NCBI GenBank assembly: GCA_000209815.1
Contig: FP929036.1
Span: forward strand, 1,199,110-1,263,109
Length of the DNA stretch: 64,000 nucleotides
Direction: 5' to 3'
Source: Butyrivibrio fibrisolvens 16/4
GTDB lineage: Bacteria > Bacillota > Clostridia > Lachnospirales > Lachnospiraceae
Below the pieces are notes generated by a model. The model searched no databases, was not told where the DNA came from, and saw only the letters and a list, made by a program, of their open reading frames with translations. Shown here in pieces: positions 1 to 9,487 of this stretch; the first letter of the stretch is position 1, and each line of letters starts with the position of its first letter. The translations under genes and the position numbers were made by a program.

Positions 1-849
1 TATGGTTCATGGTCTGGAGGAATTTATCTTTTGGAGCTGGACCCTACTACTGGCCTTGTTATTCATCCTAAGGCAGATGAGGAAAGAGGTGTAGATGCGT
101 ACTTTGGTAAGAAGCTTTTAGGCGGTGGTCATATTTCCATAGAGGGTCCATACATTATGTATGATCCTGATACAGATTATTATTATCTGTTTGTATCTTA
201 CGGTGGGCTGACCTCTAATGGTGGATATCAGATACGAGTTTTCCGTTCAAAGACTGTGGATGGAGATTATGTAGACATGAATGGTGAATATCCTGAAAAG
301 AGTGCATTGCATCAGAATTTTGGATTGAAGCTTTCAGGAAATTATAAGCTGCCTAGCTTAGAGAAAGCCTATATGGCTACAGGGCATAACTCAGCATTTA
401 TTGATTCTGATAGTAAAGAATACGTTGTTTATCACACTAGGTTTAATGATGGAGGAGAGGGGCATTCTCCAAGAGTTCATCAGCTAATTATGAATGAAGA
501 GGGCTGGCCTTGTGAGCTTCCATATCAGACACAGGGAGAGACTGTCTCTAAGGAGGGCTACGATAAGGCTGATGTGATAGGCCGATACTATGTGATTAAT
601 CAGGGAACAGATATTTCCAGCGATATCGCAAATCCGTTTATTGTTTATCTGAACAAGGATGGCAGCTGTGATGGAAAAGATGTATCTGGAAGCTGGGAGA
701 TGAAAAAGGGCTCCTACTATATGAATATCACAGTGGATGGTGTGGAATATAACGGTGTATTCTGCCAGATGAAGGATGAAGCTGGAACAGAGGTTATGAC
801 CTTTTCAGCGGTTGGTGAAAATGAAAGTATTTGGGGCGTTAAATATTAA
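1..849 (+). CDS. GH43 arabinan-degrading glycoside hydrolase, C-terminal part (5' end outside window)
   Basis: The frame is open from the first base, so the gene starts upstream. The visible 282 residues hold the second half of a five-bladed propeller of family GH43: the IEGPYIMYD stretch carries the expected catalytic acid Glu, and the TGHNSAF/VYHTRF strand is typical of endo-arabinanases. After about residue 165 a smaller beta-rich C-terminal domain follows, as in GH43 arabinanases with a lipocalin-like tail. It probably cuts alpha-1,5-arabinan. The next gene, 19 bases on, is another GH43 enzyme. Signal peptide and cellular location cannot be judged because the N-terminus is missing. Confidence 0.85.
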   Translation, partial: YGSWSGGIYLLELDPTTGLVIHPKADEERGVDAYFGKKLLGGGHISIEGPYIMYDPDTDYYYLFVSYGGLTSNGGYQIRVFRSKTVDGDYVDMNGEYPEKSALHQNFGLKLSGNYKLPSLEKAYMATGHNSAFIDSDSKEYVVYHTRFNDGGEGHSPRVHQLIMNEEGWPCELPYQTQGETVSKEGYDKADVIGRYYVINQGTDISSDIANPFIVYLNKDGSCDGKDVSGSWEMKKGSYYMNITVDGVEYNGVFCQMKDEAGTEVMTFSAVGENESIWGVKY

Positions 850-868
850 CAAAGGGGATTATAAGTAG

Positions 869-1822
869 ATGGATAAGAATTTTGAGTTTAATAAACCTTG
901 GATTTTGCAAAGAGCAGATCCATATGTGTATAGACATACAGATGGGAAATATTATTTTACTGCCTCAGTGCCAGAATATGACAAAATCATATTGAGATGC
1001 AGCGATACTCTTGAGGGGCTAAAGGATGCCAAGGAGCTAGAGGTATGGCACAAGCATGAAAGTGGCCCTATGTCAAAGCATATCTGGGCCCCAGAGCTGC
1101 ATTACCTTTTTGGAAAATGGTACATTTACTATGCTGGTGGCGAGATGGAGGACATCTGGAAAATTCGTCCATACGTATTAGAGTGCCAGGGCAATGACCC
1201 AATGAAGGACCCTTGGATTGAAAAGGGAAAGATGACTCGGGCAAAGACTGATGAATTTTCCTTTGATGCCTTTTCATTAGATGCAACAGTATTTGAAAAC
1301 AAAGGAAGCTGGTACTATATCTGGGCAGAAAAGGTAGGAGTAGGTAAGCAGATTTCAAATCTTTACATTGCCCGAATGGAAAACGGATATACGTTATCCA
1401 CAGATCAGGTGCTTCTTACAACACCAGATTATGACTGGGAGAGACATGGCTACTGGGTAAATGAAGGTCCGGCAGTTCTAAAGAAAGATGGAAAGATTTT
1501 CATGACCTATTCAGCCAGCGATACAGGCATCAATTATTGTATGGGTATGCTTACTGCTGATGCTGATAGTGATTTATTAGATCCACTTTCCTGGAAGAAG
1601 GAGAGATATCCTGTGCTGGCATCATCTGCAGAGCATGTGGTATACGGACCTGGCCATAATTCATTTACTGTTGATGAGGATGGTAATGATATTTTGGTTT
1701 ATCATGCCCGGACAGAAACAGAAATAGTTGGTGACCCATTGTACAATCCTAACCGTCATGCTATGCTTATGAAGTTTAATTTTGTAGATGGTAGACCAGT
1801 GTTTGATTATGATAGAAAATAG
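869..1822 (+). CDS. GH43 family glycosidase, probable alpha-L-arabinofuranosidase
   Basis: A 317-residue single-domain protein without signal peptide, so probably cytoplasmic. All three GH43 catalytic acids can be placed: the base Asp in RADPYVY near residue 17, the pKa-modulating Asp in SLDATVF near 138, and the acid Glu in VNEGPAVL near 199. The late GPGHNSF and YHART strands are family-typical. An AAGGGGA ribosome site precedes the ATG. With the upstream arabinanase and the downstream importer it likely trims imported arabino-oligosaccharides. Exact substrate (arabinan versus xylan side chains) cannot be set from sequence alone. Confidence 0.85.
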   Translation: MDKNFEFNKPWILQRADPYVYRHTDGKYYFTASVPEYDKIILRCSDTLEGLKDAKELEVWHKHESGPMSKHIWAPELHYLFGKWYIYYAGGEMEDIWKIRPYVLECQGNDPMKDPWIEKGKMTRAKTDEFSFDAFSLDATVFENKGSWYYIWAEKVGVGKQISNLYIARMENGYTLSTDQVLLTTPDYDWERHGYWVNEGPAVLKKDGKIFMTYSASDTGINYCMGMLTADADSDLLDPLSWKKERYPVLASSAEHVVYGPGHNSFTVDEDGNDILVYHARTETEIVGDPLYNPNRHAMLMKFNFVDGRPVFDYDRK

Positions 1823-2057
1823 AGTATGTACCAGGTGTCTGCTGAGAGATATGATTGATGCAGACACCGCTATGATTGAAAAATACAAAGGGGCACTAAA
1901 GCCTGAGGACATGGCTGGAGATGAAGAATACGAGGCCAGACTTTTAGTATGCAGACAGTGCGAGAAGCTTAATGCTGGCACCTGTATGTCCTGCGGCTGC
2001 TATGTGGAACTTAGAGCAGCAGCAAAAATATCTAGATGCCCTAATAAAAAATGGTAA
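1809..2057 (+). CDS. Small cysteine-rich protein, DUF6171-like
   Basis: An 82-residue protein whose start overlaps the end of the preceding GH43 gene by 14 bases; an in-frame ATG also exists at 1788. It has three paired-cysteine motifs, CTRC near the N-terminus, CRQC in the middle and CMSCGC near the end, plus a final Cys, which suggests a zinc- or iron-binding fold. Small proteins of this kind are widespread in Lachnospiraceae and have no known function. It is translationally coupled to the hydrolase but may just share its transcript. Confidence 0.6.
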   Translation: MIENRVCTRCLLRDMIDADTAMIEKYKGALKPEDMAGDEEYEARLLVCRQCEKLNAGTCMSCGCYVELRAAAKISRCPNKKW

Positions 2058-2060
2058 ATA

Positions 2061-2092
2061 AAAATGCTGGATGAATGGCCATCCAGCATTTT
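2061..2092. terminator. Bidirectional terminator between convergent genes
   Basis: A perfect 13-bp stem (2061-2073 with 2080-2092) and 6-nt loop. It is A-rich on the left and T-rich on the right, so it can end both the + strand operon and the - strand regulator. Confidence 0.85.
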
Positions 2093-2095
2093 GTT

Positions 2096-3016
2096 TTATT
2101 CTATAGGTTTGTAGTTTAAAGATACTCTAATATCCTGGCTGTAATTTCCAAAAGTTTTTCCAAAGAGGGTAACACCGCCGATGTGATCTGCATCATCCTC
2201 AACAGCAATTCTGAAATCTAATGGCTGTCCCTGTTTGATATTTAAATCCTCAATAGTGATATCAGAAATCTGAAGACCATCGATAAATGTACCGTGTTGA
2301 TTAATAACTAAAAGCTTTAGCAGACCATACTGGTTCCAGTTTGGTGGCCACCAGTCAGGTGTAAACATTCCTAAAATATCTCCGCCAAAATCCCCAGGGC
2401 TGGTCCACATACCAAGCTTTTTTCCATTGAGTGAGAAGCTGATGTCAGATGGCCAGTTGTTATCAACTCCAGGTGCCTCAGATGAAATCTCGAAGGAGAT
2501 GGAAATCTGAGTGATGCGATTATTGCTAGGGATGAGATTAGGGAAAGAGTATTCCACATATCCCTTTGTAAACCACATAATATCTGCATTGAAACGATCA
2601 GGATGACTGAAATATCTGGCATCATCAATTTCGCCAATAACAGATGTGCTATTGGCAAGACCACAGGTAGGACAGATTTCGTATTTGGAGAACTGACCAA
2701 CCTTAATATCAGTGGTAAATACATTTGATAAATCAATAGGCTTTTCTATTTCAATAACAAGTTTGTCCTGGATAACTGAGCAAATCTTTGAATTGCCGTG
2801 ACTGGCAGATTCGTTTGATGTGGATATAAGACCGCATTCTTCAAGCTTTTTTATGTGACCAGTAAGGGCGCCATTGCTAAGATTTAGCTGGGTGGCAAGC
2901 TGATTCATGCTCATACGGTCATTCTCTAATAAGATATTTAAAATTTGGATTCGCACGTCTGAGCCTAACGCTTTGAATAATTCTAGTCCTTCGTCCAATG
3001 AAGTGATATGAATCAT
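2096..3016 (-). CDS. ArsR-type winged-helix regulator with large C-terminal sensor domain
   Basis: 306 residues. The first ~90 form an ArsR/SmtB-like winged helix (KALGSDVRIQILNIL; recognition helix SNGALTGHIKKLEE). The remaining ~210 residues are beta-rich with many Trp/Asn/Gly and resemble a carbohydrate-binding jelly roll. A CPTCG pair near residue 117 suggests a metal or structural site. Lying between arabinoside hydrolases and the arabinoside importer, it is inferred to sense an arabinose-containing sugar and control the divergent operon starting at 3407. The DNA-binding domain is secure; the ligand is inference. Confidence 0.75.
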   Translation of the reverse strand: MIHITSLDEGLELFKALGSDVRIQILNILLENDRMSMNQLATQLNLSNGALTGHIKKLEECGLISTSNESASHGNSKICSVIQDKLVIEIEKPIDLSNVFTTDIKVGQFSKYEICPTCGLANSTSVIGEIDDARYFSHPDRFNADIMWFTKGYVEYSFPNLIPSNNRITQISISFEISSEAPGVDNNWPSDISFSLNGKKLGMWTSPGDFGGDILGMFTPDWWPPNWNQYGLLKLLVINQHGTFIDGLQISDITIEDLNIKQGQPLDFRIAVEDDADHIGGVTLFGKTFGNYSQDIRVSLNYKPIE

Positions 3017-3132
3017 CGTACTGCTCCTTTAGTATTAATAAATTAGTTCATAATATTATAAAATAATAGCTTTACCCATGTCAATATAATAGAAGGCTGA
3101 TAGTTAAATATTTTATGTATAACTAAAAGTAA

Positions 3133-3406
3133 TGTCGAAATAATGAGATAAAATCTTATAATAGACACCCTATTGGTGAAATTCACTAAAAACTTTGTGG
3201 TGAATTTGTGTACTATAAAAGAATATCCAAAATACTTTAGAAAACCTAAAATAATTATTGACGTAGAGTTTATAGGGCATTATCATAATACCATAATCAT
3301 TAATGTGTTGTGGAGGTTAAATTCTATAGCTAACAAGCCTCAGCTATGGGAATTATGAATTCACAATCTAAATGTAAAACATTTCTTTTTTATAAGGAGG
3401 AGAAGA
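3133..3406 (+). promoter_or_regulatory. Promoter, operator and long leader of the arabinoside import operon
   Basis: A -10 TATAAT lies at 3157-3162, with a weak -35 (GTCGAA, 3134-3139) 17 bases upstream. Just past the expected start is the perfect palindrome GTGAAATTCAC (3176-3186), followed by a related GGTGAATTTGTG. This is well placed for repressor binding, most simply by the divergent ArsR-type regulator. The remaining ~220 bases of leader contain a small hairpin (ATAGCT/AGCTAT near 3326-3348) and no convincing gene, and end in an AAGGAGGAG ribosome site. The rest of 3017-3132 is AT-rich with nothing recognisable. Confidence 0.55.
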
Positions 3407-4837
3407 ATGAAGAAGAAATTGGTTAGTGCATTGCTTTGCACATCGATGGCAGCTAGCCTACTGGTTGGTTGCGGGGGTGCAGCATCAGAAGGTGGAGTTG
3501 ATCCAGATGCTGCAGAAACTGCAGAGGAAACTGCAGAAGAGTCAGCAGAAGCTGAGGTTGTAACAAATACATTTGGTGATCCAAACGGAACACACCTTGA
3601 GATGTGGACTTTCGTAGAACTTCACGGTCAGCACTACGGTGTTATGGCAGAGGAGTGGAACAAGCAGCATCCTGATAATACAATCGAAATTACTTGTACA
3701 ACATATCCTTATGGAGATATGCATACAAAGCTTCTCACAGCTCTTGAAGCTGGCACAGGTGCTCCAGACATCTGTGATGTAGAGGTTGGTCAGTTCCCTA
3801 ACGTAGTTGAAGGTCTTGATCAGTGGTTAGTACCACTTAATGATTACGCTAAGGATTACCTTGATACAATGGTTAAAGCTCGTATGGAGACATACCAGGG
3901 CGAGGATGGAAATTATTACGGTGCTCCTTATCACGTAGGTGCAACTGTTATGTATTACAACGTAGCAGCAATGTCTGAGGCTATGGGACTTAGCCAGGAA
4001 GAGGTTATTGCAAAGATTGACGCAGTTAAGACTTGGGATGACTATGCAAAGCTTGGCGAGGAGTATTTAGGAACAGTTAACGAGGAAGGTAAGTACTGGA
4101 CATCAGTTGATGCAGGCGGAGTTGATTGGCTTTGGATTGCAATGGCAGAGAATGGCGATGACTGGACAGGCGGATTTGATAATCCAGCAAATGTAAAGCT
4201 TGATTCTGTAAAGACAATGCTTGAGATGCAGCAGGGATGGTTAAAGAGTGGTCTTGCTGAGGTTTCTCCAGATGGACACGTTGACCTTGAGGCTGGCTTC
4301 CAGAATATTATGGATCACAATATCGTTTCATTCCCTAAGGCTATGTGGTATATGTCACGTTTCACAAACTACATGCCAGAGGAAGCAGGAAACTGGTACA
4401 TTGCAAAGTGCCCTGTATTTAAGGCAGGTCAGAAATGCTCTGTAGGTATCGGCGGTACAGGTACAGTAGTAACACAGCAGTCTGAAAATAAGGATCTTGC
4501 AGCTGAGTTTACTTGCTGGGCAAAGATGTCAGCAGAAGGCGAGCAGCACATCTGGGATACACTTGGATTTGATGTATGTAATGCAGCTCTTTGGGGAGAT
4601 GATGCATTCGCGCATGATGATAACAATCAGTACAACAAGTTCTTCATCAACTATCCATATGATGTATTAAATGACATTGGAATGGATAATATTGGAAAGA
4701 TTTCTGTAGTCTCTATCAGCCCAACAATCAATGAGTATTTCTGCACCACAACACTTAATCAGGTTCTCGAGGATCCAGATTATTCAGTAGATGATGCCCT
4801 TCAAGAGGCACAGGATGCGATAGACATGGAGCAATAA
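3407..4837 (+). CDS. ABC transporter extracellular sugar-binding lipoprotein
   Basis: 476 residues with a lipoprotein signal (MKKKLVSALLCTS, then LLVGC with the lipidated Cys at 22) and an acidic Glu/Ala linker. The mature part is a family 1 extracellular solute-binding fold (maltose/arabino-oligosaccharide type), with the typical DICDVEVGQFP and APYHVGATVMYYN segments. It delivers sugar to the permeases encoded downstream. Given flanking GH43 and GH51 enzymes, the ligand is most likely arabino-oligosaccharide, as for AraN. No ATPase gene is present, so a shared MsmX-type ATPase elsewhere is expected. Confidence 0.85.
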   Translation: MKKKLVSALLCTSMAASLLVGCGGAASEGGVDPDAAETAEETAEESAEAEVVTNTFGDPNGTHLEMWTFVELHGQHYGVMAEEWNKQHPDNTIEITCTTYPYGDMHTKLLTALEAGTGAPDICDVEVGQFPNVVEGLDQWLVPLNDYAKDYLDTMVKARMETYQGEDGNYYGAPYHVGATVMYYNVAAMSEAMGLSQEEVIAKIDAVKTWDDYAKLGEEYLGTVNEEGKYWTSVDAGGVDWLWIAMAENGDDWTGGFDNPANVKLDSVKTMLEMQQGWLKSGLAEVSPDGHVDLEAGFQNIMDHNIVSFPKAMWYMSRFTNYMPEEAGNWYIAKCPVFKAGQKCSVGIGGTGTVVTQQSENKDLAAEFTCWAKMSAEGEQHIWDTLGFDVCNAALWGDDAFAHDDNNQYNKFFINYPYDVLNDIGMDNIGKISVVSISPTINEYFCTTTLNQVLEDPDYSVDDALQEAQDAIDMEQ

Positions 4838-4860
4838 TATGGACGTAAATATGTCAAGGG

Positions 4861-4884
4861 TGCCTGCCGAAAGGCAGGCATCCT
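4861..4884 (+). terminator. Intercistronic GNRA-type hairpin after the binding-protein gene
   Basis: A perfect 8-bp GC-rich stem (TGCCTGCC/GGCAGGCA) closed by a GAAA tetraloop, followed by a short pyrimidine tract. It sits 23 bases after the binding-protein stop and 36 bases before the permease start. Such hairpins stabilise or partly terminate the mRNA so that binding protein exceeds permease, as in malE-malF. Confidence 0.7.
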
Positions 4885-4916
4885 CTTTTAAAAATGTAGA
4901 GGGAACAAAAGGAATT

Positions 4917-5812
4917 ATGAAGCTTAAGAAGTTGTTCTATTCACAAAAGGTTGCACCATATGTTTTTGTGGTACCTTTTATACTTAGTTTTTCTTTTTCT
5001 GGGTATATCCTCTTATCACAGCTTTTTCTATGAGCTTTCAGGATATAGGGGCTATCAAATCAGAATGGATAGGAATAGCAAATTATACAAAGCTGTTAAA
5101 GGATAATGTATTCCGCATTGCTGTTATGAACAGCGTTAAATACATGTTCTTTACACTTGTTTTACTTATTCCATTCCCAATGCTTTTTGCAGTTCTTATG
5201 GACAGCAACCTAGTCAAGGCAAAGGGAGTATGGAAGGCTGTGCTTTATATGCCAGCCCTTACATCAGTTGTTATTTCCGGTACACTTTTCAGACTGATGT
5301 TTACAGAGTACACAACAGGCCAGATGAATATTATTTCATCATTTCTTGGACTTGGTACATATAAATGGTTGAAGATGGGCTGGTCAGGTATGCTGGCGCT
5401 TTTGGTGGTTGCCTGCTGGAGATGGACTGGTGTTAATATGCTTTATTTCTTATCAGGATTAAAGTCTATAGATTCATCTTTATATGAGGCAGCTGACATT
5501 GATGGAGCATCTGCAACTCAGAAATTCAGATATGTAACCTTGCCACTTTTAAAGCCAACCACAGTATACGTACTTACGATATCCGTATATGCGGGTCTTG
5601 CAATGTTCTTAGAGTCATATATGTTATGGGCAGGAAATTCTTCGCCAAACAATATAGGTCTTACTATTGTAGGTTACCTGTACAAACGTGGTATTGAAAA
5701 GAATGATATGGGTTATGCATGTGCAGTAGGTGTAGTACTTCTTGTAGTTGCACTTATCATTAACTTTGCACAGCTTATCTTTAATGGAACTTTCAAGAAG
5801 GAGGAGGATTAA
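4917..5812 (+). CDS. ABC sugar permease, first subunit (frameshifted)
   Basis: The protein starts MKLKKLFYSQKVAPYV at 4917 with an AAAGGAATT site, but its frame breaks at two T5 runs (4988-4998). One extra T there would restore FSFFWVYPL and join it to the frame starting MSFQDIGAIKS, giving about 298 residues. That is normal for the AraP/UgpA type. Six membrane segments and the EAA loop (EAADIDGASATQKFRYVTLPLL) that contacts the ATPase are visible. The break looks like a homopolymer indel; a true mutation would disable the importer. Confidence 0.8.
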
Positions 5813-5813
5813 T

Positions 5814-6683
5814 ATGGCAAAGCAGAAAACATTAGCTGCCACTCCTCACAGAAGAGTTGGTACAGTACTAGGGACAGGATTCTTTTTAATCCTTTCTTTA
5901 ATTATCGTATTTCCGGTATTCGCAGGACTTTTGGCATCATTTAGACCAGGTACACAGCTTATCCGTAGAGGTCTTGCTATTGATTTAAACCTGTCTACAA
6001 TGAATCTTGATAACTATAAATATTTGTTCAGCGGCAATGCAGATAGCCAGAAATACTTTATGTGGTACAAGAATTCACTTCTTATCACAATCGTTTCTGT
6101 AGCACTTACATTGTTGATTTGCTACTTTGTTGCTTATGGACTTACTATGTACGATTTTAAATTTAAGAACATTCTCTTTACAATCGTACTTGCAACAATG
6201 ATGGTTCCTTTTGAAATCCTTATGTTACCACTTTATAAGGAGATGATTGCATTCAAGTTAATCGATACATACACAGGTGTAATCATAATAGGACTTTGTG
6301 GAGCTTCCACAATATTCTTCTTCAAGCAGTATCTTTCAGGATTGCCAAAGGATTTGCTTGACGCAGCCCGTATTGATGGATGCAACGAGTACAGTATCTC
6401 AGTAAGAATAATCCTTCCACTTGCTAAGCCAGCGTTTGCATCTATGGGTATTCTTTGTGCTATGGGTAGCTGGAATGCAATCCTTTGGCCACTGTTAGTA
6501 CTGAAGGGAGCAGAGAAGTTTACACTTCCTATCGGACTTAACACACTACTTACTCCATACGGAAACAACTATGATGTGCTCATTGCCGGTTCGATGTTCG
6601 GAATTTTACCAATTTTGGTCATTTTCTTAATCTTTAATCGATATATTATTGACGGTATGGTAGCAGGTGCTGTAAAAGGTTAA
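5814..6683 (+). CDS. ABC sugar permease, second subunit (AraQ-like)
   Basis: 289 residues starting at the ATG one base after the previous stop, with a strong AAGGAGGAGGA site inside the previous gene. It has six membrane segments and the EAA-type loop LLDAARIDGCNEYSISVRIILPLAKP. An upstream in-frame ATG at 5748 would overlap the first permease and lacks a comparable site. It forms the channel with the preceding permease. Confidence 0.85.
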   Translation: MAKQKTLAATPHRRVGTVLGTGFFLILSLIIVFPVFAGLLASFRPGTQLIRRGLAIDLNLSTMNLDNYKYLFSGNADSQKYFMWYKNSLLITIVSVALTLLICYFVAYGLTMYDFKFKNILFTIVLATMMVPFEILMLPLYKEMIAFKLIDTYTGVIIIGLCGASTIFFFKQYLSGLPKDLLDAARIDGCNEYSISVRIILPLAKPAFASMGILCAMGSWNAILWPLLVLKGAEKFTLPIGLNTLLTPYGNNYDVLIAGSMFGILPILVIFLIFNRYIIDGMVAGAVKG

Positions 6684-6709
6684 TATGACAATCGAAGATT
6701 GTCATATTA
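6681..6709 (+). terminator. Intercistronic hairpin overlapping the permease stop codon
   Basis: A perfect 13-bp stem (6681-6693 with 6697-6709) and GAA loop. The permease TAA is the first three bases of the stem. No T-run follows, so it is more likely an mRNA stability or processing element than a terminator; GH51 follows 28 bases later. Confidence 0.6.
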
Positions 6710-6736
6710 ACCTAAGAAAAAGGGAGATTTTTTACA

Positions 6737-8256
6737 ATGGCAAAATTAGTAATTAACAACGAAAATAAAAGAGCACAATTGCTCCAGAAATCTACGGTCA
6801 CTTTTCAGAGCACCTTGGTCGTTGCATCTATGAAGGACTTTATGTAGGAGAAAACTCAGATATTCCTAATGTAAACGGAATGCGTACAGACGTAGTAGAG
6901 GCATTGAAGGAAATGAAGGTTCCTGTACTTCGCTGGCCAGGTGGATGCTTTGCAGATGAGTATCACTGGATGGACGGAATTGGTCCAAAGGAAAATCGCA
7001 AGAAGATGATTAACACTCACTGGGGTGGAGTAGTAGAAGACAATAGCTTCGGTACACACGAGTTCTTCGAGCTCTGCCGTCAGCTTGGATGTAAGACATA
7101 CGTAAATGCGAATGTTGGTTCAGGCACTGTTCGTGAAATGAGCGAATGGGTAGAATATATGACATTCAACGGAGTATCGCCAATGGCAGATCTTCGTAAG
7201 GCAAATGGTCATGAGGAGCCTTGGGTAGTTGATTATCTTGGCGTAGGAAACGAAAACTGGGGATGCGGCGGAAATATGCGCCCACAGTTCTATGCTGATG
7301 AATATAGAAGATATCAGACTTATGTAAGAAACTACAACGGCAACAAGCCAATCGCAAAGATTTGCTGTGGTGCAAATGTAGATGATTATCACTGGACAAA
7401 GGAAGTTCTTGATACTTGCTTCGACCATACTCCAGAGCACTTGCACGGACATATGGACGGTCTTTCTCTTCATTATTATACCCTCCCAGAGACAGAGGAC
7501 GACTGGAATTTCAAGGGAAGTGCTACAGATTTCACAGAGGAGGTATTCTACCAGACTCTTAAGAGAAGCTACTTTATGGAGGAGCTTATCAATAAGCATG
7601 GCGCAATTATGGACCAGTATGACCCAGACAAGAAGATTGGCATGATGATTGATGAGTGGGGTATCTGGACAGATGTAGAACCAGGAACAAATCCAGGCTT
7701 CTTATATCAGCAGAATACAATGCGTGATGCACTTGTAGCTGGTATGAACCTTAATATTTTCAACAAGCATTCAGACAGAGTAAAGCTTGCTTGTATTGCA
7801 CAGATGATTAACGTACTTCAGTCAGTAATGCTTACAGATGGCGAGAAGATGATTAAGACCCCTACTTATTACGTCTTCAAGATGTATCGTCATCACCAGG
7901 GAGCAACACTTCTTGATTCCAGCTTGCTTGAGAATGGCACAGTTGGCGCAGGAAAGAACGAGCTTCCAAAGGTATTTGAATCTGTTTCTGAGGACGAAAA
8001 TGGAGTAATCACAATCACTCTTACAAACAACTCACTTGAGGCAGCAGAGGATGTTAATATTCAGCTTACAAAGGACGGTGCAGCTTACAACGTATGCGAG
8101 GCTGTATTCGTTTCTGGAAAGATGAATGCACACAATACATTTGATGCACCAGAGGTTGTAAAGGAAGCAGAGTTCAAGGATTATACAAAGACAGCTGAAG
8201 GCCTTACAGTTAAGCTTCCAGCTTGCTCAGTAGTTAGCGTTAGACTTAAGAAATAA
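6737..8256 (+). CDS. abfA: GH51 alpha-L-arabinofuranosidase (frameshifted near N-terminus)
   Basis: Starts [14 protein letters not shown] at 6737 behind an AGGGAGA site. The frame breaks at 6777-6778, where one missing A (CAATT for CAAATT) separates it from the continuation [19 protein letters not shown]. The rebuilt protein is about 506 residues, normal for the family. The catalytic acid/base Glu in GNENWG and nucleophile Glu in IDEWG are intact, as is the [14 protein letters not shown] segment. No signal peptide, so it removes arabinose from imported oligosaccharides in the cytoplasm. Last gene of the operon. Confidence 0.88.
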
Positions 8257-8322
8257 CTATAATTTCTTTTTCATAAGCGTTCCTTTATTAATTTAAAAGG
8301 GGAAGTGTAAAACTTCCACAAA

Positions 8323-8358
8323 AAAAGAGTTCCCGGGAAATCCGGGGACTCTTTTGCT
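8323..8358 (+). terminator. Terminator after the arabinoside operon
   Basis: A 14-bp stem with one wobble pair (8323-8336 with 8342-8355), GAAAT loop, ending in TTTT. A-rich on the left, so it also serves the convergent prenyltransferase gene. A small GGAAGT/ACTTCC hairpin lies just before it. Confidence 0.8.
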
Positions 8359-8366
8359 ATGGAATA

Positions 8367-9272
8367 TTATAGAGAAAAAATTATTCCAGCGATTAGTGAA
8401 ATAGTAAATGCAGTATTGATGATTATGAAGTTTCTTATTGAGGTAATAAAGGTTTTTGCTTTTATCTGCTCCGCCCTAAAAATATTGATGTTCTTTTGTA
8501 CCAAAGGGAAGGATAAAACAAAAATAAGGCTTATTACAGGAAGGACCTTTGTTATTACCATAAGTATTACAGCTACGTAGCAAAGATAATAGAGAATGGC
8601 ATACAAGTTTACTGCAGCCTTTCTTCCTATATAGAAGACCAGTGTGTGTCGGTTTACAGCTACATCCTTTTCCAAATCACAGGTATTGTTAGCTAACATA
8701 ATATTAGAAGTTGTGAAAGTGGTTACAAGTGAATATATGAGGAATGAAACCAAAGGCCATACCATAAATTTGATATTTATGGCTTCTAGGCTTAAATCCA
8801 GTCGGATATAGTCATCTGGAGTGTTTAGATAAAACATCAAAAATGGAATAAGCATTCCATAGGCAATGCCTGAAAATAATTCACCAAGAGGTATACGTGA
8901 GATTGGAAGAGGACCGAAGGTGTAGAAGATACCAAGTAAAAAGCAAAGCCCACCAATTAGTAGTACAAGGATTCCACCACGGTATGCCAGATAAAGGCCC
9001 ATTATGGTGCTTATTGCAAGCATTGTAATAATGATGACGAATGATAATTTGCGGTTAAGTGGCAGCATTTCAGGATAATCCTTGCTGTCTATATAATTGT
9101 TAATTGCTGTGGTGGTTAAATCAAAAATAAAGGCTGCAATTACAAATACAACCGTCACTGAAAGGTCGATTTCTTTCTTGTTTAAAATCATAAAAAGTAT
9201 GGCGTTTAGCATAGCATAAACGCTTGTTATTTTCGTCTGAATCTCTACATATTTCAGGAATTTCTTAATCAT
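8367..9272 (-). CDS. dmkA: UbiA-family prenyltransferase (DmkA-like, demethylmenaquinone synthesis)
   Basis: 301 residues from the ATG at 9272, preceded by GAGGTG; a longer start at 9314 adds an unlikely N-terminus. Eight or nine membrane segments and the two Asp-rich motifs of UbiA enzymes are visible: NNYIDSKD near residue 76 and NNTCDLEKD near 197. It attaches a polyprenyl chain to a naphthoate head group in the membrane. It is divergent from the NDH-2 gene and belongs with the polyprenyl synthase at 11478; in Listeria the matching pair makes the quinone dedicated to extracellular electron transfer. Confidence 0.82.
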   Translation of the reverse strand: MIKKFLKYVEIQTKITSVYAMLNAILFMILNKKEIDLSVTVVFVIAAFIFDLTTTAINNYIDSKDYPEMLPLNRKLSFVIIITMLAISTIMGLYLAYRGGILVLLIGGLCFLLGIFYTFGPLPISRIPLGELFSGIAYGMLIPFLMFYLNTPDDYIRLDLSLEAINIKFMVWPLVSFLIYSLVTTFTTSNIMLANNTCDLEKDVAVNRHTLVFYIGRKAAVNLYAILYYLCYVAVILMVITKVLPVISLIFVLSFPLVQKNINIFRAEQIKAKTFITSIRNFIIINTAFTISLIAGIIFSL

Positions 9273-9392
9273 AATACACCTCATTTGGGAAACTGTCGTT
9301 AAAAATAAACGCAAACTTTTGTTAATTATAGCATACTTGCGGGGGAACGGAAGGATTTAATCGAATTTACACAAATATGATTGAATTATATC

Positions 9393-9421
9393 TTGTTGCG
9401 CGCAATTAAACATGGTAAAAT
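9393..9421 (+). promoter_or_regulatory. Putative promoter of the electron-transfer operon
   Basis: TTGTTG (9393-9398), 17-base spacer, TAAAAT (9416-9421). It leaves a ~60-base leader before the NDH-2 ATG, which has an AAAGAAAGGG ribosome site. No other good promoter is seen between the two divergent genes. Confidence 0.5.
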
Positions 9422-9487
9422 GAACATGCATTTTATGTTTAGTAGAGTGCATGTAAAACAAGATTTAATTAAAGAAAGGGTTAAGAA

